Notes: generated from the letters alone by a model not told the origin. A stretch of 62,017 nucleotides of DNA from Curtobacterium luteum (GCF_001475545.1 NZ_LDQC01000009.1:1-62017); one strand, 5' to 3'. Shown: positions 26,738 through 35,119, counted from the stretch's first letter. Translations and numbers: made by a program.

Positions 26738-27124
26738 CTACCGGTCGCGGAGGATGCCGAGGAACTCGTCGGCCATGCCGAGGTGCTGTTCGAGCTTGGC
26801 GCGGCGTTCTTCGGTGTCGCGGATGTACACGTCGAGCTGCCCGCGAAGCCGGGCACGGTCGTCGTTGTCGGCGGCTTCGAGGGCGTCGACGACGGCGAGG
26901 AGTTCGGCCATCTGCTCGAGGGTGAAGCCGAGTGGCTTCATCCGGCGGATGATGAGGAGCCGGGTGAGGTCGGTGTCGGTGTAGAGCCGGAATCCGCCTT
27001 CGGTGCGGCCTGACGGGTGCAGCAGGCCGACCTCGTCGTAGTGACGGATGGTGCGGTTCGACAGGCCGGTGCGGTCGGCGAGCTCGCCGATGTGCATCGT
27101 CGTCGGTGCCGCGTCGTCCGTCAT
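26738..27124 (-). CDS. MerR-family regulator (first copy)
   Basis: The 128-residue protein has the MerR winged helix: MHIGELADRTGLSNRTIRHY, then LHPSGRTEGGFRLYTDTDL and RRMKPLGFTLEQMAEL. A C-terminal coiled-coil dimer helix follows (LDVYIRDTEERRAKLEQHL). There are no Cys residues in the effector region, so it does not sense metal like MerR. It is divergent from the MFS gene, with an AACC-N15-GGTT operator between. It is about half identical to the second MerR at 28606. Confidence 0.88.
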   Translation of the reverse strand: MTDDAAPTTMHIGELADRTGLSNRTIRHYDEVGLLHPSGRTEGGFRLYTDTDLTRLLIIRRMKPLGFTLEQMAELLAVVDALEAADNDDRARLRGQLDVYIRDTEERRAKLEQHLGMADEFLGILRDR

Positions 27125-27205
27125 CCCGAGTGCCCTCTCGTAGTGCTGCTGCGTCGTGGCGAGCGTAGCGCCGTCCGGTCAGCGCTCCCTGCATTTGAAC
27201 CACCC

Positions 27206-27228
27206 AACCTTTCCGTTACGGTAGGGTT
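27206..27228. promoter_or_regulatory. MerR operator upstream of the MFS gene
   Basis: AACC and GGTT flank 15 bases whose centre CCGTTACGG is itself palindromic. The same AACC-N15-GGTT pattern occurs upstream of the SulP gene, so both related MerR proteins probably read this site type. Confidence 0.6.
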
Positions 27229-27360
27229 TGGTGGGTTCCTAGTGAAAGCGAGCGTGGCATCACGTCCTCCCCGAACACCGCCGAGATCACCCTCCCGACC
27301 ACCGACGCCGCCCCGCCGGCGGACCTGACCCCCACTCCGACCGGGTCAACCTCGACGCGG

Positions 27361-28569
27361 GTGCGTGGGTGGCTGCCGTGGGTGGCGGTGATCGCTGCTG
27401 GCGGCGTCCTGTCGGTGATGAGCGCACCAGGGCAGACGGCCGGGCTGTCGGTGTTCACGGACCCGCTGATCCGGGAACTCGGGATATCCCGCACCGAGGT
27501 GTCGACGAGCTACCTCATCGGCACCCTGCTCGGTGCGTGCGTCCTGCCGCTGACAGGTCGGGCGCTGGACCGGTGGGGCGTCCGACGGATGACGATCATC
27601 ATCGGGATCGCGTTCGCGGTGTTCCTCGCCGCACTGAGCTTCGTCGCCGGGATCGTCGGCCTGACGGCCGGGTTCGTCGGCGTGCGGATGGTCGGACAGG
27701 GCGCGCTCTCCCTCGCCGCGACGACGCTCGTCGCCCGCAGCATCACCAACCGGCGAGGGTTGGCGCTCGGCATCGCATCCGGCATCGGCTCGGGAGGGAT
27801 CTCCCTGGTGCCGGTGTTCGTGGAGACCCTGATCGCCGGTACGGACATTCATGTCGCGTGGCGGGTCGAGGCGGTCGTCGTCGCTGCCGTCGTGGTCCCG
27901 ATCGGATTCCTCCTGCCTCGCCGCACCGCCACGACCGCGCAGAGTGGAACCTCCGCGAGTGCGGCCGGTGACGGGCCGGTGTGGACGCTTCGAGAAGCGG
28001 CGTCGACCGGCATGTTCTGGATCATCGCTGCAGGACTCGCGGTCTCCGGGATGCTCAGCACCGCGCTGGCGTTCCACCAGGTCGCCGTCCTCGGCGAGCA
28101 AGGACTCACCCCGGCGGAAGCGGCTGCGAACTTCCTCCCGCAGACCGTCACCGGGATCGCCGCGACCCTTATCACCGGAGCCCTGTCGGACCGGATTCCA
28201 CCGAAGTACGGCGTCACGATCGCGATGACGACCCTCACCGGCGCACTGCTCCTGCTGCCGGTCGTGCACCCGGGGTGGACCGCCATCCTCTACGGGCTCG
28301 TCCTCGGCGCCGCCGGTGGAGCCCTCCGCGGCATCGAGGCTGCGGCGTACGTCCGCTACTACGGGACGGCGAACATCGGCGTCATCCGTGGCGTCGCGAC
28401 CGGCACAAACCTCGCCTCGACAGCGTTCGGGCCGCTGCTCCTCGCGCTCGGCCACGACGTCGCCGGCAACTACATAACCCCGGTGCTGCTCTTCGCAGTG
28501 CTGCCGGCCGTCGTCGCGGTGGTGTCCGTGTTCGCCCGGGCACCACGACACCCATCCCTCCGGCACTGA
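27361..28569 (+). CDS. MFS transporter
   Basis: The 402-residue protein has twelve predicted membrane segments in two halves. After TM2-3 comes GRALDRWGVRRMTIIIG, a form of the MFS G-R-x-x-D-R-x-G-x-R-R signature. The second-half counterpart is GALSDRIPPKYGVTIAM. The N-terminus LPWVAVIAAGGVLSVMSAPGQT resembles the OFA/NarK-type group. GTG 27361 opens directly into TM1. The substrate is unknown; control by a divergent MerR suggests efflux of a toxic compound. Confidence 0.85.
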   Translation: MRGWLPWVAVIAAGGVLSVMSAPGQTAGLSVFTDPLIRELGISRTEVSTSYLIGTLLGACVLPLTGRALDRWGVRRMTIIIGIAFAVFLAALSFVAGIVGLTAGFVGVRMVGQGALSLAATTLVARSITNRRGLALGIASGIGSGGISLVPVFVETLIAGTDIHVAWRVEAVVVAAVVVPIGFLLPRRTATTAQSGTSASAAGDGPVWTLREAASTGMFWIIAAGLAVSGMLSTALAFHQVAVLGEQGLTPAEAAANFLPQTVTGIAATLITGALSDRIPPKYGVTIAMTTLTGALLLLPVVHPGWTAILYGLVLGAAGGALRGIEAAAYVRYYGTANIGVIRGVATGTNLASTAFGPLLLALGHDVAGNYITPVLLFAVLPAVVAVVSVFARAPRHPSLRH

Positions 28570-28605
28570 GCCCGGCAGGGCCTGTCACTGCCGTGATGCA
28601 GCGAG

Positions 28606-28986
28606 TCAGTGGGCGCGGAGTTCCTCGAGGAACTCGTCGACCATCCCGAGCTGCTGCCCGAGAGCGTCCCGGCGGGTCTCGGCGTCGCGGATGAACGCGG
28701 CCACCCGGGCCCGGACCGCCGTCAGGTCGACGTCAGGCTGGGCTTCGTCGAGCATCTTCACCGCGTCGACGAGGATAGCCGCCTCCCCGAGGCTGAACCC
28801 GAGGGGCTTCATCCGCCGCACCATCAGCAGCCGGGCGACGTCGTCCTCCGAGTACAACCGGAACCCGCCATCGGTCCGCCCGGACGGGTGCAGCACCTCC
28901 GCGGCGTCGTAGTCCCGGATCGTCTTCACGCTCAACCCGGTCCGCTCGGCGACCTCACCGATGTGCATCAGGTACCCGTTCGACAT
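28606..28986 (-). CDS. MerR-family regulator (second copy)
   Basis: This 126-residue regulator shares LHPSGRTDGGFRLYSEDD and RRMKPLGFSLGEAAIL with the first MerR and was likely produced by duplication. ATG 28986 is chosen because the GGAGGAGGA ribosome site lies ten bases upstream; the GTG at 29007 would overlap that site. It is divergent from the SulP gene, with the operator CCAACC-N15-GGTTGG between them. It ends 36 bases after the MFS stop, convergent with it. Confidence 0.88.
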   Translation of the reverse strand: MSNGYLMHIGEVAERTGLSVKTIRDYDAAEVLHPSGRTDGGFRLYSEDDVARLLMVRRMKPLGFSLGEAAILVDAVKMLDEAQPDVDLTAVRARVAAFIRDAETRRDALGQQLGMVDEFLEELRAH

Positions 28987-29047
28987 CGTCACGTTGTCCT
29001 CCTCCACTTGCGCGGCAACCCTTCCGTTGCGTTAGAGTCGAACCATA

Positions 29048-29074
29048 CCAACCCTCCCGTCGCGGAAAGGTTGG
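29048..29074. promoter_or_regulatory. MerR operator upstream of the SulP gene
   Basis: CCAACC and GGTTGG are a perfect 6-bp inverted repeat separated by 15 bases, with CCCGTCGCGG in the centre. The layout and spacing equal those of the operator before the MFS gene. Confidence 0.65.
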
Positions 29075-29177
29075 AGTGTGCCGGACGCGTTGCCGCCGCC
29101 GGCCGTGCGCGATGACGCGCCCCACGACAGCTCTCGCGGGCGCAGCGCCCGCACCCCCCCCCATCCGAAGGAGAACC

Positions 29178-30698
29178 GTGACGACCGTCACGCAGTCCGT
29201 GCCCGTCCAGGCGCACCACAGTCCCACCGTCCTGTCCGCACTGCGGAACCCGAAGATCCTGCTCCGCGAGGTCCTCGCCGGCCTCGTCGTCGCCCTCGCC
29301 CTGATCCCCGAGGCGATCTCGTTCTCGATCATCGCCGGCGTCGACCCCCGCGTCGGGCTGTTCTCGGCGTTCGTGATGGCCGTCGTCATCTCGTTCGTCG
29401 GCGGCCGCGCAGCAATGATCACCGGTGCCACCGGCGCGATCGCCCTCGTCGTCGCCCCCGTGATGAAGGAGCACGGCCTCGACTACCTGATCGCGACCGT
29501 CCTCCTCGGCGGGATCTTCCAGCTGATCCTCGGCGGACTGGGTGCGGCGAAGCTGATGCGGTTCGTGCCCCGGTCCGTGATGGTCGGGTTCGTCAACGCG
29601 CTCGCGATCCTGATCTTCACCGCGCAGCTGCCGAACATCATCGGCGTCTCCTGGCTGGTCTGGCCGATCGCCGCCGCCGGCATCGCGATCATCGTCCTCC
29701 TGCCCCGCCTCACCAAGGCGATCCCCGCACCCCTGGTCGCGATCGTCGTCCTGACCCTGGTCACCGTGTTCGCGTCGATCGCGATCCCGACCGTCGGCGA
29801 CGAGGGCAAGCTGCCCGACAGCCTCCCGACGCTCTTCATCCCGAACGTCCCGGTGAACCTCGAGACACTCACGATCATCGCCCCCTACGCCCTTGCGATG
29901 GCGCTCGTCGGGCTGCTCGAGTCGCTGATGACCGCCAAGCTCGTCGACGAGGTCACCGACACCGGCTCCCGAAAGACCCGCGAAGCCCTCGGCCAGGGCG
30001 TCGCGAACATCGCCTCCGGCCTCTTCGGCGGCATGGGCGGCTGCGCGATGATCGGCCAGACGATGATCAACGTCAAGGCCTCCGGCGCTCGCACCCGCAT
30101 CTCCACGTTCCTGTCCGGCGTGTTCCTGCTGATCCTCGTGGTCGGGCTCGGTGACATCGTCGCGATCATCCCGATGGCAGCCCTCGTCGCCGTCATGGTC
30201 ATGGTCTCCGTCGGCACCTTCGACTGGCACAGCATCAAGCCCTCCACCCTCAAGCGGATGCCCATCGGCGAGACCATCGTCATGGTCCTCACCGTCGTGA
30301 TCGTCGTCGCCACCGACAACCTCGCCATCGGCGTCATCATCGGTGTCATCGCCGCGATGATCGTCTTCGCCCGCCGCGTCTCCCACTTCACCAACGTGAA
30401 ACGCTCCATCGAGACCCTGCCGAACGGTGAGCAGCACGCGCTCTACACCGTCGAGGGTGAGCTGTTCTTCGCCTCGAGCAACGACCTCACCACCCAGTTC
30501 GACTACTCGGACGACCCGGACCTCGTGGTCATCGACATGACGAAGTCGCACGTGTGGGACGCCTCCACCGTCGCAGCGCTCGACGGCATCGAGACGAAGT
30601 ACCACCAGCACGGCAAGCGGGTCGAGATCCGCGGCATGAACGACGCCAGCCAGGCCTTCCACGGCCGCCTCGCCGGCAACCTCGGCACAGGTCACTGA
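29178..30698 (+). CDS. SulP-family anion transporter with STAS domain
   Basis: The 506-residue protein is a SulP/SLC26 carrier: LAGLVVALALIPEAISFSIIAGVDP is split across TM1 and the P-E-A-I-S-F-S motif, then GRAAMITGATGAIALV, and GMGGCAMIGQTMINVKASGARTR (read in parts) marks the SulP signature region. A C-terminal STAS domain (LVVIDMTKSHVWDASTVAALDG) ends it. It transports sulfate, bicarbonate or a related anion; which one is not determined. GTG 29178 has a GAAGGAGAA ribosome site. In an arsenic- and fluoride-resistance island, an oxyanion role is plausible. Confidence 0.88.
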   Translation: MTTVTQSVPVQAHHSPTVLSALRNPKILLREVLAGLVVALALIPEAISFSIIAGVDPRVGLFSAFVMAVVISFVGGRAAMITGATGAIALVVAPVMKEHGLDYLIATVLLGGIFQLILGGLGAAKLMRFVPRSVMVGFVNALAILIFTAQLPNIIGVSWLVWPIAAAGIAIIVLLPRLTKAIPAPLVAIVVLTLVTVFASIAIPTVGDEGKLPDSLPTLFIPNVPVNLETLTIIAPYALAMALVGLLESLMTAKLVDEVTDTGSRKTREALGQGVANIASGLFGGMGGCAMIGQTMINVKASGARTRISTFLSGVFLLILVVGLGDIVAIIPMAALVAVMVMVSVGTFDWHSIKPSTLKRMPIGETIVMVLTVVIVVATDNLAIGVIIGVIAAMIVFARRVSHFTNVKRSIETLPNGEQHALYTVEGELFFASSNDLTTQFDYSDDPDLVVIDMTKSHVWDASTVAALDGIETKYHQHGKRVEIRGMNDASQAFHGRLAGNLGTGH

Positions 30699-30756
30699 AG
30701 CCCTCCCACCTCCGCCCGGCCCCAGCCTGGGGCACCGAGTGAACGGGCGGAGCAGC

Positions 30757-30783
30757 GAGGCCGGTTCCTGATTCACCGGCCTC
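30757..30783 (+). terminator. Terminator after the SulP gene
   Basis: GAGGCCGGT and ACCGGCCTC form a perfect 9-bp stem with a nine-base loop, about 60 bases after the SulP stop codon. Confidence 0.6.
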
Positions 30784-30784
30784 A

Positions 30785-30822
30785 GGTGGGCACCGTCACG
30801 TCATCCAGGAACGGTGCCCACC
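30785..30822 (+). promoter_or_regulatory. 12-bp stem hairpin before the truncated lacI gene
   Basis: GGTGGGCACCGT and ACGGTGCCCACC form a perfect 12-bp inverted repeat with a 14-base spacer. It could be a second terminator or a remnant operator of the LacI-type gene that starts 26 bases later. Confidence 0.5.
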
Positions 30823-30847
30823 CCTCAGAACCACCGAGGAGCAAGCC

Positions 30848-31051
30848 GTGACCAAAGCACCCACCATCCACGACGTCGCCGCCGCCGCACACGTGTCCCA
30901 CCAGACCGTCTCCCGCGTCCTCAACGGCGCCACCAACGTCCGCCCCACCACAAGGGCCCGCGTCGAACACGCCATCCACGCACTCGAATACGTCCGCGAC
31001 GACCAAGCCGCAGCACTCGCCCGACGTCCCAGGCGACAAAGCGACAGCTAA
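30848..31051 (+). pseudogene. Truncated LacI-family regulator (DNA-binding domain only)
   Basis: The 67-residue frame is a full LacI headpiece, TIHDVAAAAHVSHQTVSRVLN then ALEYVRDDQAAALARRPRR, and stops where the sugar-binding domain (about 260 residues) should begin. It has a good ribosome site (GAGGAG) and a GTG start. The stop TAA lies inside a degenerate boundary motif (copy H), so the gene seems cut by a cassette junction. A headpiece alone could bind DNA weakly, but is more likely a remnant. Confidence 0.75.
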
Positions 31052-31058
31052 CCGATCG
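31041..31058 (+). repeat. Cassette-boundary motif, copy H (degenerate)
   Basis: GCGACAGCTAACCGATCG matches the right half of the motif (TAGCCGATCG with one change) and contains the stop codon of the truncated lacI gene. The left half differs from the consensus. Confidence 0.4.
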
Positions 31059-31142
31059 TCCTGCCTTGCTGCGACGTCGCCCAACAGTTGATGGCGAACG
31101 GGACTCCTCTTCCCCTTGCAAGGCACTCACCGATCGAGAACT

Positions 31143-31180
31143 ATATGTAGTGGCTTACGGCGTGTCCGACTACTACATAT
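31143..31180. promoter_or_regulatory. Inverted repeat upstream of the 40-residue gene
   Basis: ATATGTAGT and ACTACATAT form a perfect 9-bp inverted repeat with a 20-base spacer, AT-rich against its surroundings. It ends 76 bases before the start of the small basic protein and may be an operator or promoter element. Confidence 0.45.
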
Positions 31181-31256
31181 GGTGGCACGCGCGACACTTG
31201 TGGCGTCGATGACGGTGGAAGGTCCGCCCTCTCACGGCGGGAAGGAGCGCGGAGTC

Positions 31257-31379
31257 ATGGCCAAGGCCGGCAAGAGCAGCGGATCGTCGCGGAGCTCGAT
31301 CACGGGCAAGTTCGTGACGTCGAAGTACGCGAAGTCGCACCCGAACACGACGCAGACCTCGCACAAGAAGAGCAAGTAG
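31257..31379 (+). CDS. Small basic protein, 40 residues
   Basis: The product MAKAGKSSGSSRSSITGKFV, then TSKYAKSHPNTTQTSHKKSK, is basic and Ser-rich. It matches a widespread small-protein pattern (x-S-x-I-T-G-[KR]-F-V-x(4)-A-x-x-H-P-x-T-T) found in many bacteria with no known function; database labels such as 'multidrug transporter' are wrong for a soluble 40-residue protein. ATG 31257 has a GAAGGAGC site. It is followed by a terminator. Confidence 0.7.
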   Translation: MAKAGKSSGSSRSSITGKFVTSKYAKSHPNTTQTSHKKSK

Positions 31380-31401
31380 CAAGCGCCGTTATGCGGTGAC
31401 T

Positions 31402-31437
31402 CACTGGCGGGATCCTGTCATCGGGATCTCGCCAGTG
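31402..31437 (+). terminator. Terminator of the small basic gene
   Basis: CACTGGCG and CGCCAGTG, with inner GATCC/GGATC pairing, form a long stem about 20 bases after the stop codon. Confidence 0.65.
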
Positions 31438-31504
31438 CTCTGTTCGCCGACGCTTCTTCGGGTGGGATCGGCGCCCCTCCCCCTGCCAGGCGACCGTCCG
31501 GCAA

Positions 31505-32257
31505 TTAGGTCGCTTCCCCTTGGGCCCAGGACGACCGGACACCGAGCCTGGCGGCAATCTCGTTTAACTCGTCCTCGTGAGCTCGATCAACGAGAGCGCA
31601 GTCCCAGGCGATGAGAGCTTGAAGAAGCGAATTCGTCGCGACCTCGAGGAGAACTGACGCCATGGGGTGGGACGCGGATGGCCGGAACGCGACACCCACT
31701 GCTGTGTCCGCCGGACCTGTGTACCGTTCTGCGACTTCCGCCCCGGCGTGCGACAGCCACGTCACGAATCGGTAGAGCTGATAGAGCTGCCCCATTCCAT
31801 CAAGCGACGCGATGCGCTGCTCGATGATCTCGTACTGCCGGCTTCTGCCGAGATCGTCGATCATGGCGGTGAGCTCGGCAAGCCGGGCGAGAGACTGCTC
31901 ATTCGTCGGATCGTCCTGCAGCAGAGCATTCAGCGCTTTCCGCCGTTGATCGGCCCCACCCGCGAGGAAGTGCCGCCATCCGTCGGGAGTCACGAGAACC
32001 CAGCCAGCCGTAACCGCATCCTCGATGAGGACACGGATCACCGGTGCCGCCGGAAGTGGCAACGAGCTCTCATACAGGGCGAGAACGGCTCGAGCGCAGT
32101 CCACAGCGTGCGCAACCAGCCCGCGAATGATGATCGGCACGGAGTGGTGAGAATCCGCTTTCACCTGGAAACTTCGAACGTCGCGGTCGGCGTCCCACAT
32201 CGCGATGAGGTCGCGCAGCTCCGCACGGTAGGCAATCACCGGTCCTTGAGGCGCCAT
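31505..32257 (-). CDS. Hypothetical helical protein (DUF5677-like)
   Basis: The 250-residue protein has the segment VPIIIRGLVAHAVDCARAVLALYESSLPLPAAPVIRVLIEDA (read in parts), reminiscent of DUF5677 proteins in which a long helix of the type A-R-x-x-L-x-L-x-E precedes R-x-L-x-E. Later RFVTWLSHAGAEV fits the same fold. No catalytic motif is clear. The ATG at 32257 may be leaderless: TAAGGT lies seven bases upstream on the minus strand. It lies between boundary copies H and C. Confidence 0.65.
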   Translation of the reverse strand: MAPQGPVIAYRAELRDLIAMWDADRDVRSFQVKADSHHSVPIIIRGLVAHAVDCARAVLALYESSLPLPAAPVIRVLIEDAVTAGWVLVTPDGWRHFLAGGADQRRKALNALLQDDPTNEQSLARLAELTAMIDDLGRSRQYEIIEQRIASLDGMGQLYQLYRFVTWLSHAGAEVAERYTGPADTAVGVAFRPSASHPMASVLLEVATNSLLQALIAWDCALVDRAHEDELNEIAARLGVRSSWAQGEAT

Positions 32258-32285
32258 GGGCAGACCTTACGGGAGTCAGCTGCCC

Positions 32286-32315
32286 TCCCGTACAGCCCGT
32301 CTCGGTAGCCGATCG
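32286..32315 (+). repeat. 30-bp direct repeat, left copy (motif C)
   Basis: The repeat starts TCCCGTACAGCCCGT and ends CTCGGTAGCCGATCG. It is identical base for base to 36584-36613 and contains the boundary-motif core TAGCCGATCG. Confidence 0.9.
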
Positions 32316-32416
32316 CCTTCCGGACGCGTTCGACGATGTTAGGTGCATACTGGTGGTGTCTTCGGACCCGGTAGTGGGGCTTGCCGGACCCAACCTCGAC
32401 AGTCGTCGACAACAGT

Positions 32417-32458
32417 CCCTATCTCAGCTGGTCGCGCTTCCGCGCGCCTGAGGTAGGG
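32417..32458 (+). promoter_or_regulatory. Leader hairpin that covers the uspA ribosome site
   Basis: CCCTATCTCAG and CTGAGGTAGGG form an 11-bp stem (one G-U pair) with an inner CGCG-CTTC-CGCG hairpin. The 3' arm includes most of the AGGGAG ribosome site of the uspA start at 32466. This suggests translational control of the fluoride operon. The conserved bases of the known fluoride riboswitch were not found. Confidence 0.55.
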
Positions 32459-32465
32459 AGACGCG

Positions 32466-32972
32466 ATGATCATTAAAGGACCCGACACGCCGTCGATCAT
32501 CATCGGCGTGCAGGCCGGGCAGGCGCGCGACGTCCTGGACGTCGCAGCCGCCCTAGCGAAGCGGCTAGGTGCTGGCATGGTCTGCGTGACCGCGGACCCG
32601 TCACTCCTTTCGACGGGAAGCCGCACTGACGGTTCGGCAATCATCGAGCCGATCGACCCTGATACCGCCGACACCAGCCCGCGTGAGCTGCCGGAGGCGG
32701 ACCGGGCACTGGTCGAGGAGATCGCCGCCGGGCACGGCGTCCCCGTGGAGGTGCGCACGCTCGTCGGTGACCCGGCGCGCGCGTTGGCGGCCGCCGCGGA
32801 TGAGCGGGACGCGGTGATGATCGTCGTCGGCACCCGGACGGGGCGGCGTCGGACGGCGGAGTTCTTCAACGGATCTGTCGCGGCACGGCTGACGCATCAG
32901 CAGCACCGGCCCGTGCTGGTCGTCCCGACCAACCCGGTGGGCTTCGATGACCCGTTGCCGTGGGATGCGTGA
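32466..32972 (+). CDS. Universal stress protein (UspA family)
   Basis: The 168-residue protein is a single Usp domain: SIIIGVQAGQARDVLDVAAAL opens it and the ATP-binding loop reads VVGTRTGRRRTAEFFNGSVAARL, with HRPVLVVP as last strand. It is the first gene of the fluoride operon; UspA genes are among those known to be associated with fluoride riboswitches. Its leader can fold over the ribosome site. The stop overlaps the phosphoglycerate mutase start (TGATG). Confidence 0.85.
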   Translation: MIIKGPDTPSIIIGVQAGQARDVLDVAAALAKRLGAGMVCVTADPSLLSTGSRTDGSAIIEPIDPDTADTSPRELPEADRALVEEIAAGHGVPVEVRTLVGDPARALAAAADERDAVMIVVGTRTGRRRTAEFFNGSVAARLTHQQHRPVLVVPTNPVGFDDPLPWDA

Positions 32973-33715
32973 TGGGCGGCCAACTAGTGCTGCCCCGCCA
33001 CGGGGAGAGCACCGCGAACGCTGCCGGCACCTTCACCGGACTGCTCAACGCGCTCCTCACCGACCGTGGCGAGCACCAGGCACGCGCCGCCGGCCGGCTG
33101 CTCCGGGCGCACGGCATCGTCCCGAACTGGATCATCACCTCGACGCTGCACCGGGCTCGGCGCACCGCCGAGCTGGTCAGCGAGGTACTCGGCCGGGAAG
33201 CGCCGACGGATGCGTGGTGGGAGCTGAACGAACGCAACTACGGCGCACTGACTGGCGCCACGAAGACCACCGCTCGTGCGCAGCTCGGTGATGCCGCGTA
33301 CATGCGGCTGCGTCGATCGGTGGACGGCCGTCCCGCGCCGATGCCACTGCACACCTGGTGGACGCTCCGGACGAGCCCCACACTGCGGCACGCGCCCACC
33401 GCCGCCATCCGGCGAACCGAAACGCTCCGGGACGTCATCGACCGCACCGGGCCTGTTCTTGTGGCTCGGGTCTTGCCTGCCGTGCGGGCAGGGGCGACGG
33501 TCCTCGTCGTCGCGCACGGGAACTCCCTGCGCGCGGTGTGCACCCACATTGACCACCTCTCCGACGCGGAAGTCGCGGACCTGAACCTGCCGACCGGGCA
33601 GCCGCTGCGCTACCGCATCACCCCGACCGGCGCGCTCGCGCCGCGTGGCGGGGAGTACCTGGACCCGGAAGCACTCGATGCCGCGGCGCTGGTCGCGGCA
33701 GAAGGCGGAACATGA
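32972..33715 (+). CDS. Phosphoglycerate mutase, cofactor-dependent type
   Basis: The 247-residue protein has the RHGES motif (phospho-acceptor His) near residue 9, the GpmA hallmark ELNERNYGALTG with the acid residue, and AHGNSLRAVC with the second catalytic His. It is more divergent than housekeeping GpmA (for instance TFTGLLNALLTDRG in the second box). It interconverts 2- and 3-phosphoglycerate, the step before enolase. As part of a set with enolase and pyrophosphatase it probably keeps lower glycolysis working under fluoride. It overlaps crcB by four bases. Confidence 0.85.
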   Translation: MGGQLVLPRHGESTANAAGTFTGLLNALLTDRGEHQARAAGRLLRAHGIVPNWIITSTLHRARRTAELVSEVLGREAPTDAWWELNERNYGALTGATKTTARAQLGDAAYMRLRRSVDGRPAPMPLHTWWTLRTSPTLRHAPTAAIRRTETLRDVIDRTGPVLVARVLPAVRAGATVLVVAHGNSLRAVCTHIDHLSDAEVADLNLPTGQPLRYRITPTGALAPRGGEYLDPEALDAAALVAAEGGT

Positions 33716-34215
33716 CCACCCGAACGGACACCCCGATGCCCGATGATCAGCTCCCACCCGACCCCGACGTCGACGCCAACGACCCGACACCGGTGGCACG
33801 TCCCGTGCACCTGCGGTGGCGGTTCCTCGGCCTCGTCGCCCTCGGCGGCGCAGCCGGGACCGCGCTGCGCGACGTCATCAACACGCTCCTGCCCGCACAC
33901 GGTGGGGTGAGCTGGTCGATCTTCTGGGTCAACATCGTCGGCGCGTTCCTGCTTGGCCTGCTCCTGGAAGCCCTCGCGCATCGCGGCCCCGACGAGGGCC
34001 GGCGCCGCGCCCTCAGGCTGCTGCTCGGCACCGGTGTTCTCGGCGGGTTCACCACCTACAGCACCCTCGCCGAGTCCACCGCCGCACTGTTCATCGACGG
34101 CCGAGGGCTCGCCGGCACCGGCTACGCCCTCCTGACCGTCCTTGCCGGAGCGATCGCGACCGCGATCGGGTTGCGGGTCGCCGGCTGGGTCCGACCAAAC
34201 GGAGCACGCGCATGA
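33712..34215 (+). CDS. crcB: Fluoride exporter CrcB/Fluc, first subunit
   Basis: The 167-residue protein has four membrane segments and the Fluc hallmarks: [13 protein letters not shown], the pore Asn in [12 protein letters not shown] and [16 protein letters not shown]. It has an unusual 35-residue, Pro/Asp-rich N-terminal extension ([16 protein letters not shown]). With the next gene it likely forms the dual-topology heterodimer that exports fluoride. Translation is coupled at both ends by ATGA overlaps. Confidence 0.92.
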   Translation: MTTRTDTPMPDDQLPPDPDVDANDPTPVARPVHLRWRFLGLVALGGAAGTALRDVINTLLPAHGGVSWSIFWVNIVGAFLLGLLLEALAHRGPDEGRRRALRLLLGTGVLGGFTTYSTLAESTAALFIDGRGLAGTGYALLTVLAGAIATAIGLRVAGWVRPNGARA

Positions 34216-34583
34216 ACGCCCTGATGCTCCTCGCCGTGGCAGCCGGCGGCGGTGTCGGCGCTGCCGGCCGGTTCCTCCTCGACGGGCTGATCAACACGGG
34301 CCGACAGTTCCGGCTCCCCGTCGGGACGTTGACGATCAACATCACCGGGTCGCTGCTGCTCGGGATCATCGTCGGTGCTGCCACGCACCTCGGCGTGCTC
34401 CCCGTCGCGGTCCTCGGCACCGGGGTGATGGGCGGCTACACCACGTTCAGCACCGCCAGCGTCGAAACCGTCCGCCTCGCCCGCGGCGGCCGCATCAACG
34501 CCGCCGCCGTCAACGGGCTCGGCATGCTCGTCGTCTCCGTCGCCGCAGCAGCCGCCGGCATCATCCTCGGCGGTGCCCTATGA
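34212..34583 (+). CDS. crcB: Fluoride exporter CrcB/Fluc, second subunit
   Basis: The 123-residue subunit has [14 protein letters not shown], the pore Asn in [11 protein letters not shown] and [16 protein letters not shown], with four membrane segments. It lacks the N-terminal extension of the first copy. Two adjacent crcB genes are usual in actinobacteria, with one subunit in each orientation. It overlaps its neighbours by four bases on each side. Confidence 0.92.
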   Translation: MNALMLLAVAAGGGVGAAGRFLLDGLINTGRQFRLPVGTLTINITGSLLLGIIVGAATHLGVLPVAVLGTGVMGGYTTFSTASVETVRLARGGRINAAAVNGLGMLVVSVAAAAAGIILGGAL

Positions 34584-35119
34584 CCACCCCCCACCCGTCC
34601 TCTTCCACGTCCGGATCGGAGCAGCGCATGCAGTTCGACGTCACGATCGAGATCCCCCGCGGCAGCGGCAACAAGTACGAAGTCGACCACACCACCGGCA
34701 GGATCCGCCTCGACCGGGCCGTGTTCACCAGCATGGTGTTCCCTCAGGAATACGGCTCCATCGACCACACCCTCGGCGACGACGGCGACCCCCTCGACGC
34801 GCTCGTACTGCTGCCCCGGCCCACGTTCCCCGGCGTCGTGATCACCGTCCGCCCCGTCGGAATGCTCCGCATGGTCGACGAGAACGGCGGCGACGACAAG
34901 GTCCTCACCGTCCCCGCTGGTGACGACCGGTTCGCTCACCTGCAAGACATCGGCGACGTCCCCGACCACACGCTGACCGAGATCGAGCACTTCTTCGCCC
35001 ACTACAAAGAGATTGAACACGGCAAGCACGTCACCACGAACGGATGGGCACCCCGTGCCGCTGCCGAAGCCGTGATCCGCACCGCGCAGGAAGCCCACAC
35101 CCGGCACCCTGCCCCCTGA
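34580..35119 (+). CDS. ppa: Inorganic pyrophosphatase, class I
   Basis: The 179-residue enzyme has the class I signature [13 protein letters not shown], upstream [12 protein letters not shown] and downstream metal ligands ([11 protein letters not shown]). It hydrolyses pyrophosphate. Soluble pyrophosphatase is a classical fluoride target, so this extra copy in a crcB operon may be a fluoride-tolerant or supplementary version. ATG 34580 overlaps the crcB stop. A second ATG, at [10 protein letters not shown] (34628), would give the usual family length, so the first 16 residues may be dispensable. Confidence 0.9.
   Translation: MTTPHPSSSTSGSEQRMQFDVTIEIPRGSGNKYEVDHTTGRIRLDRAVFTSMVFPQEYGSIDHTLGDDGDPLDALVLLPRPTFPGVVITVRPVGMLRMVDENGGDDKVLTVPAGDDRFAHLQDIGDVPDHTLTEIEHFFAHYKEIEHGKHVTTNGWAPRAAAEAVIRTAQEAHTRHPAP

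Noticed and set aside
32316..32466. Fluoride riboswitch in the leader of the crcB operon
   Set aside because: Looked for because of the operon content, but neither the GGNGAUG start nor the CUGAUG-type block of the known motif is present. Only a ribosome-site hairpin is supported.
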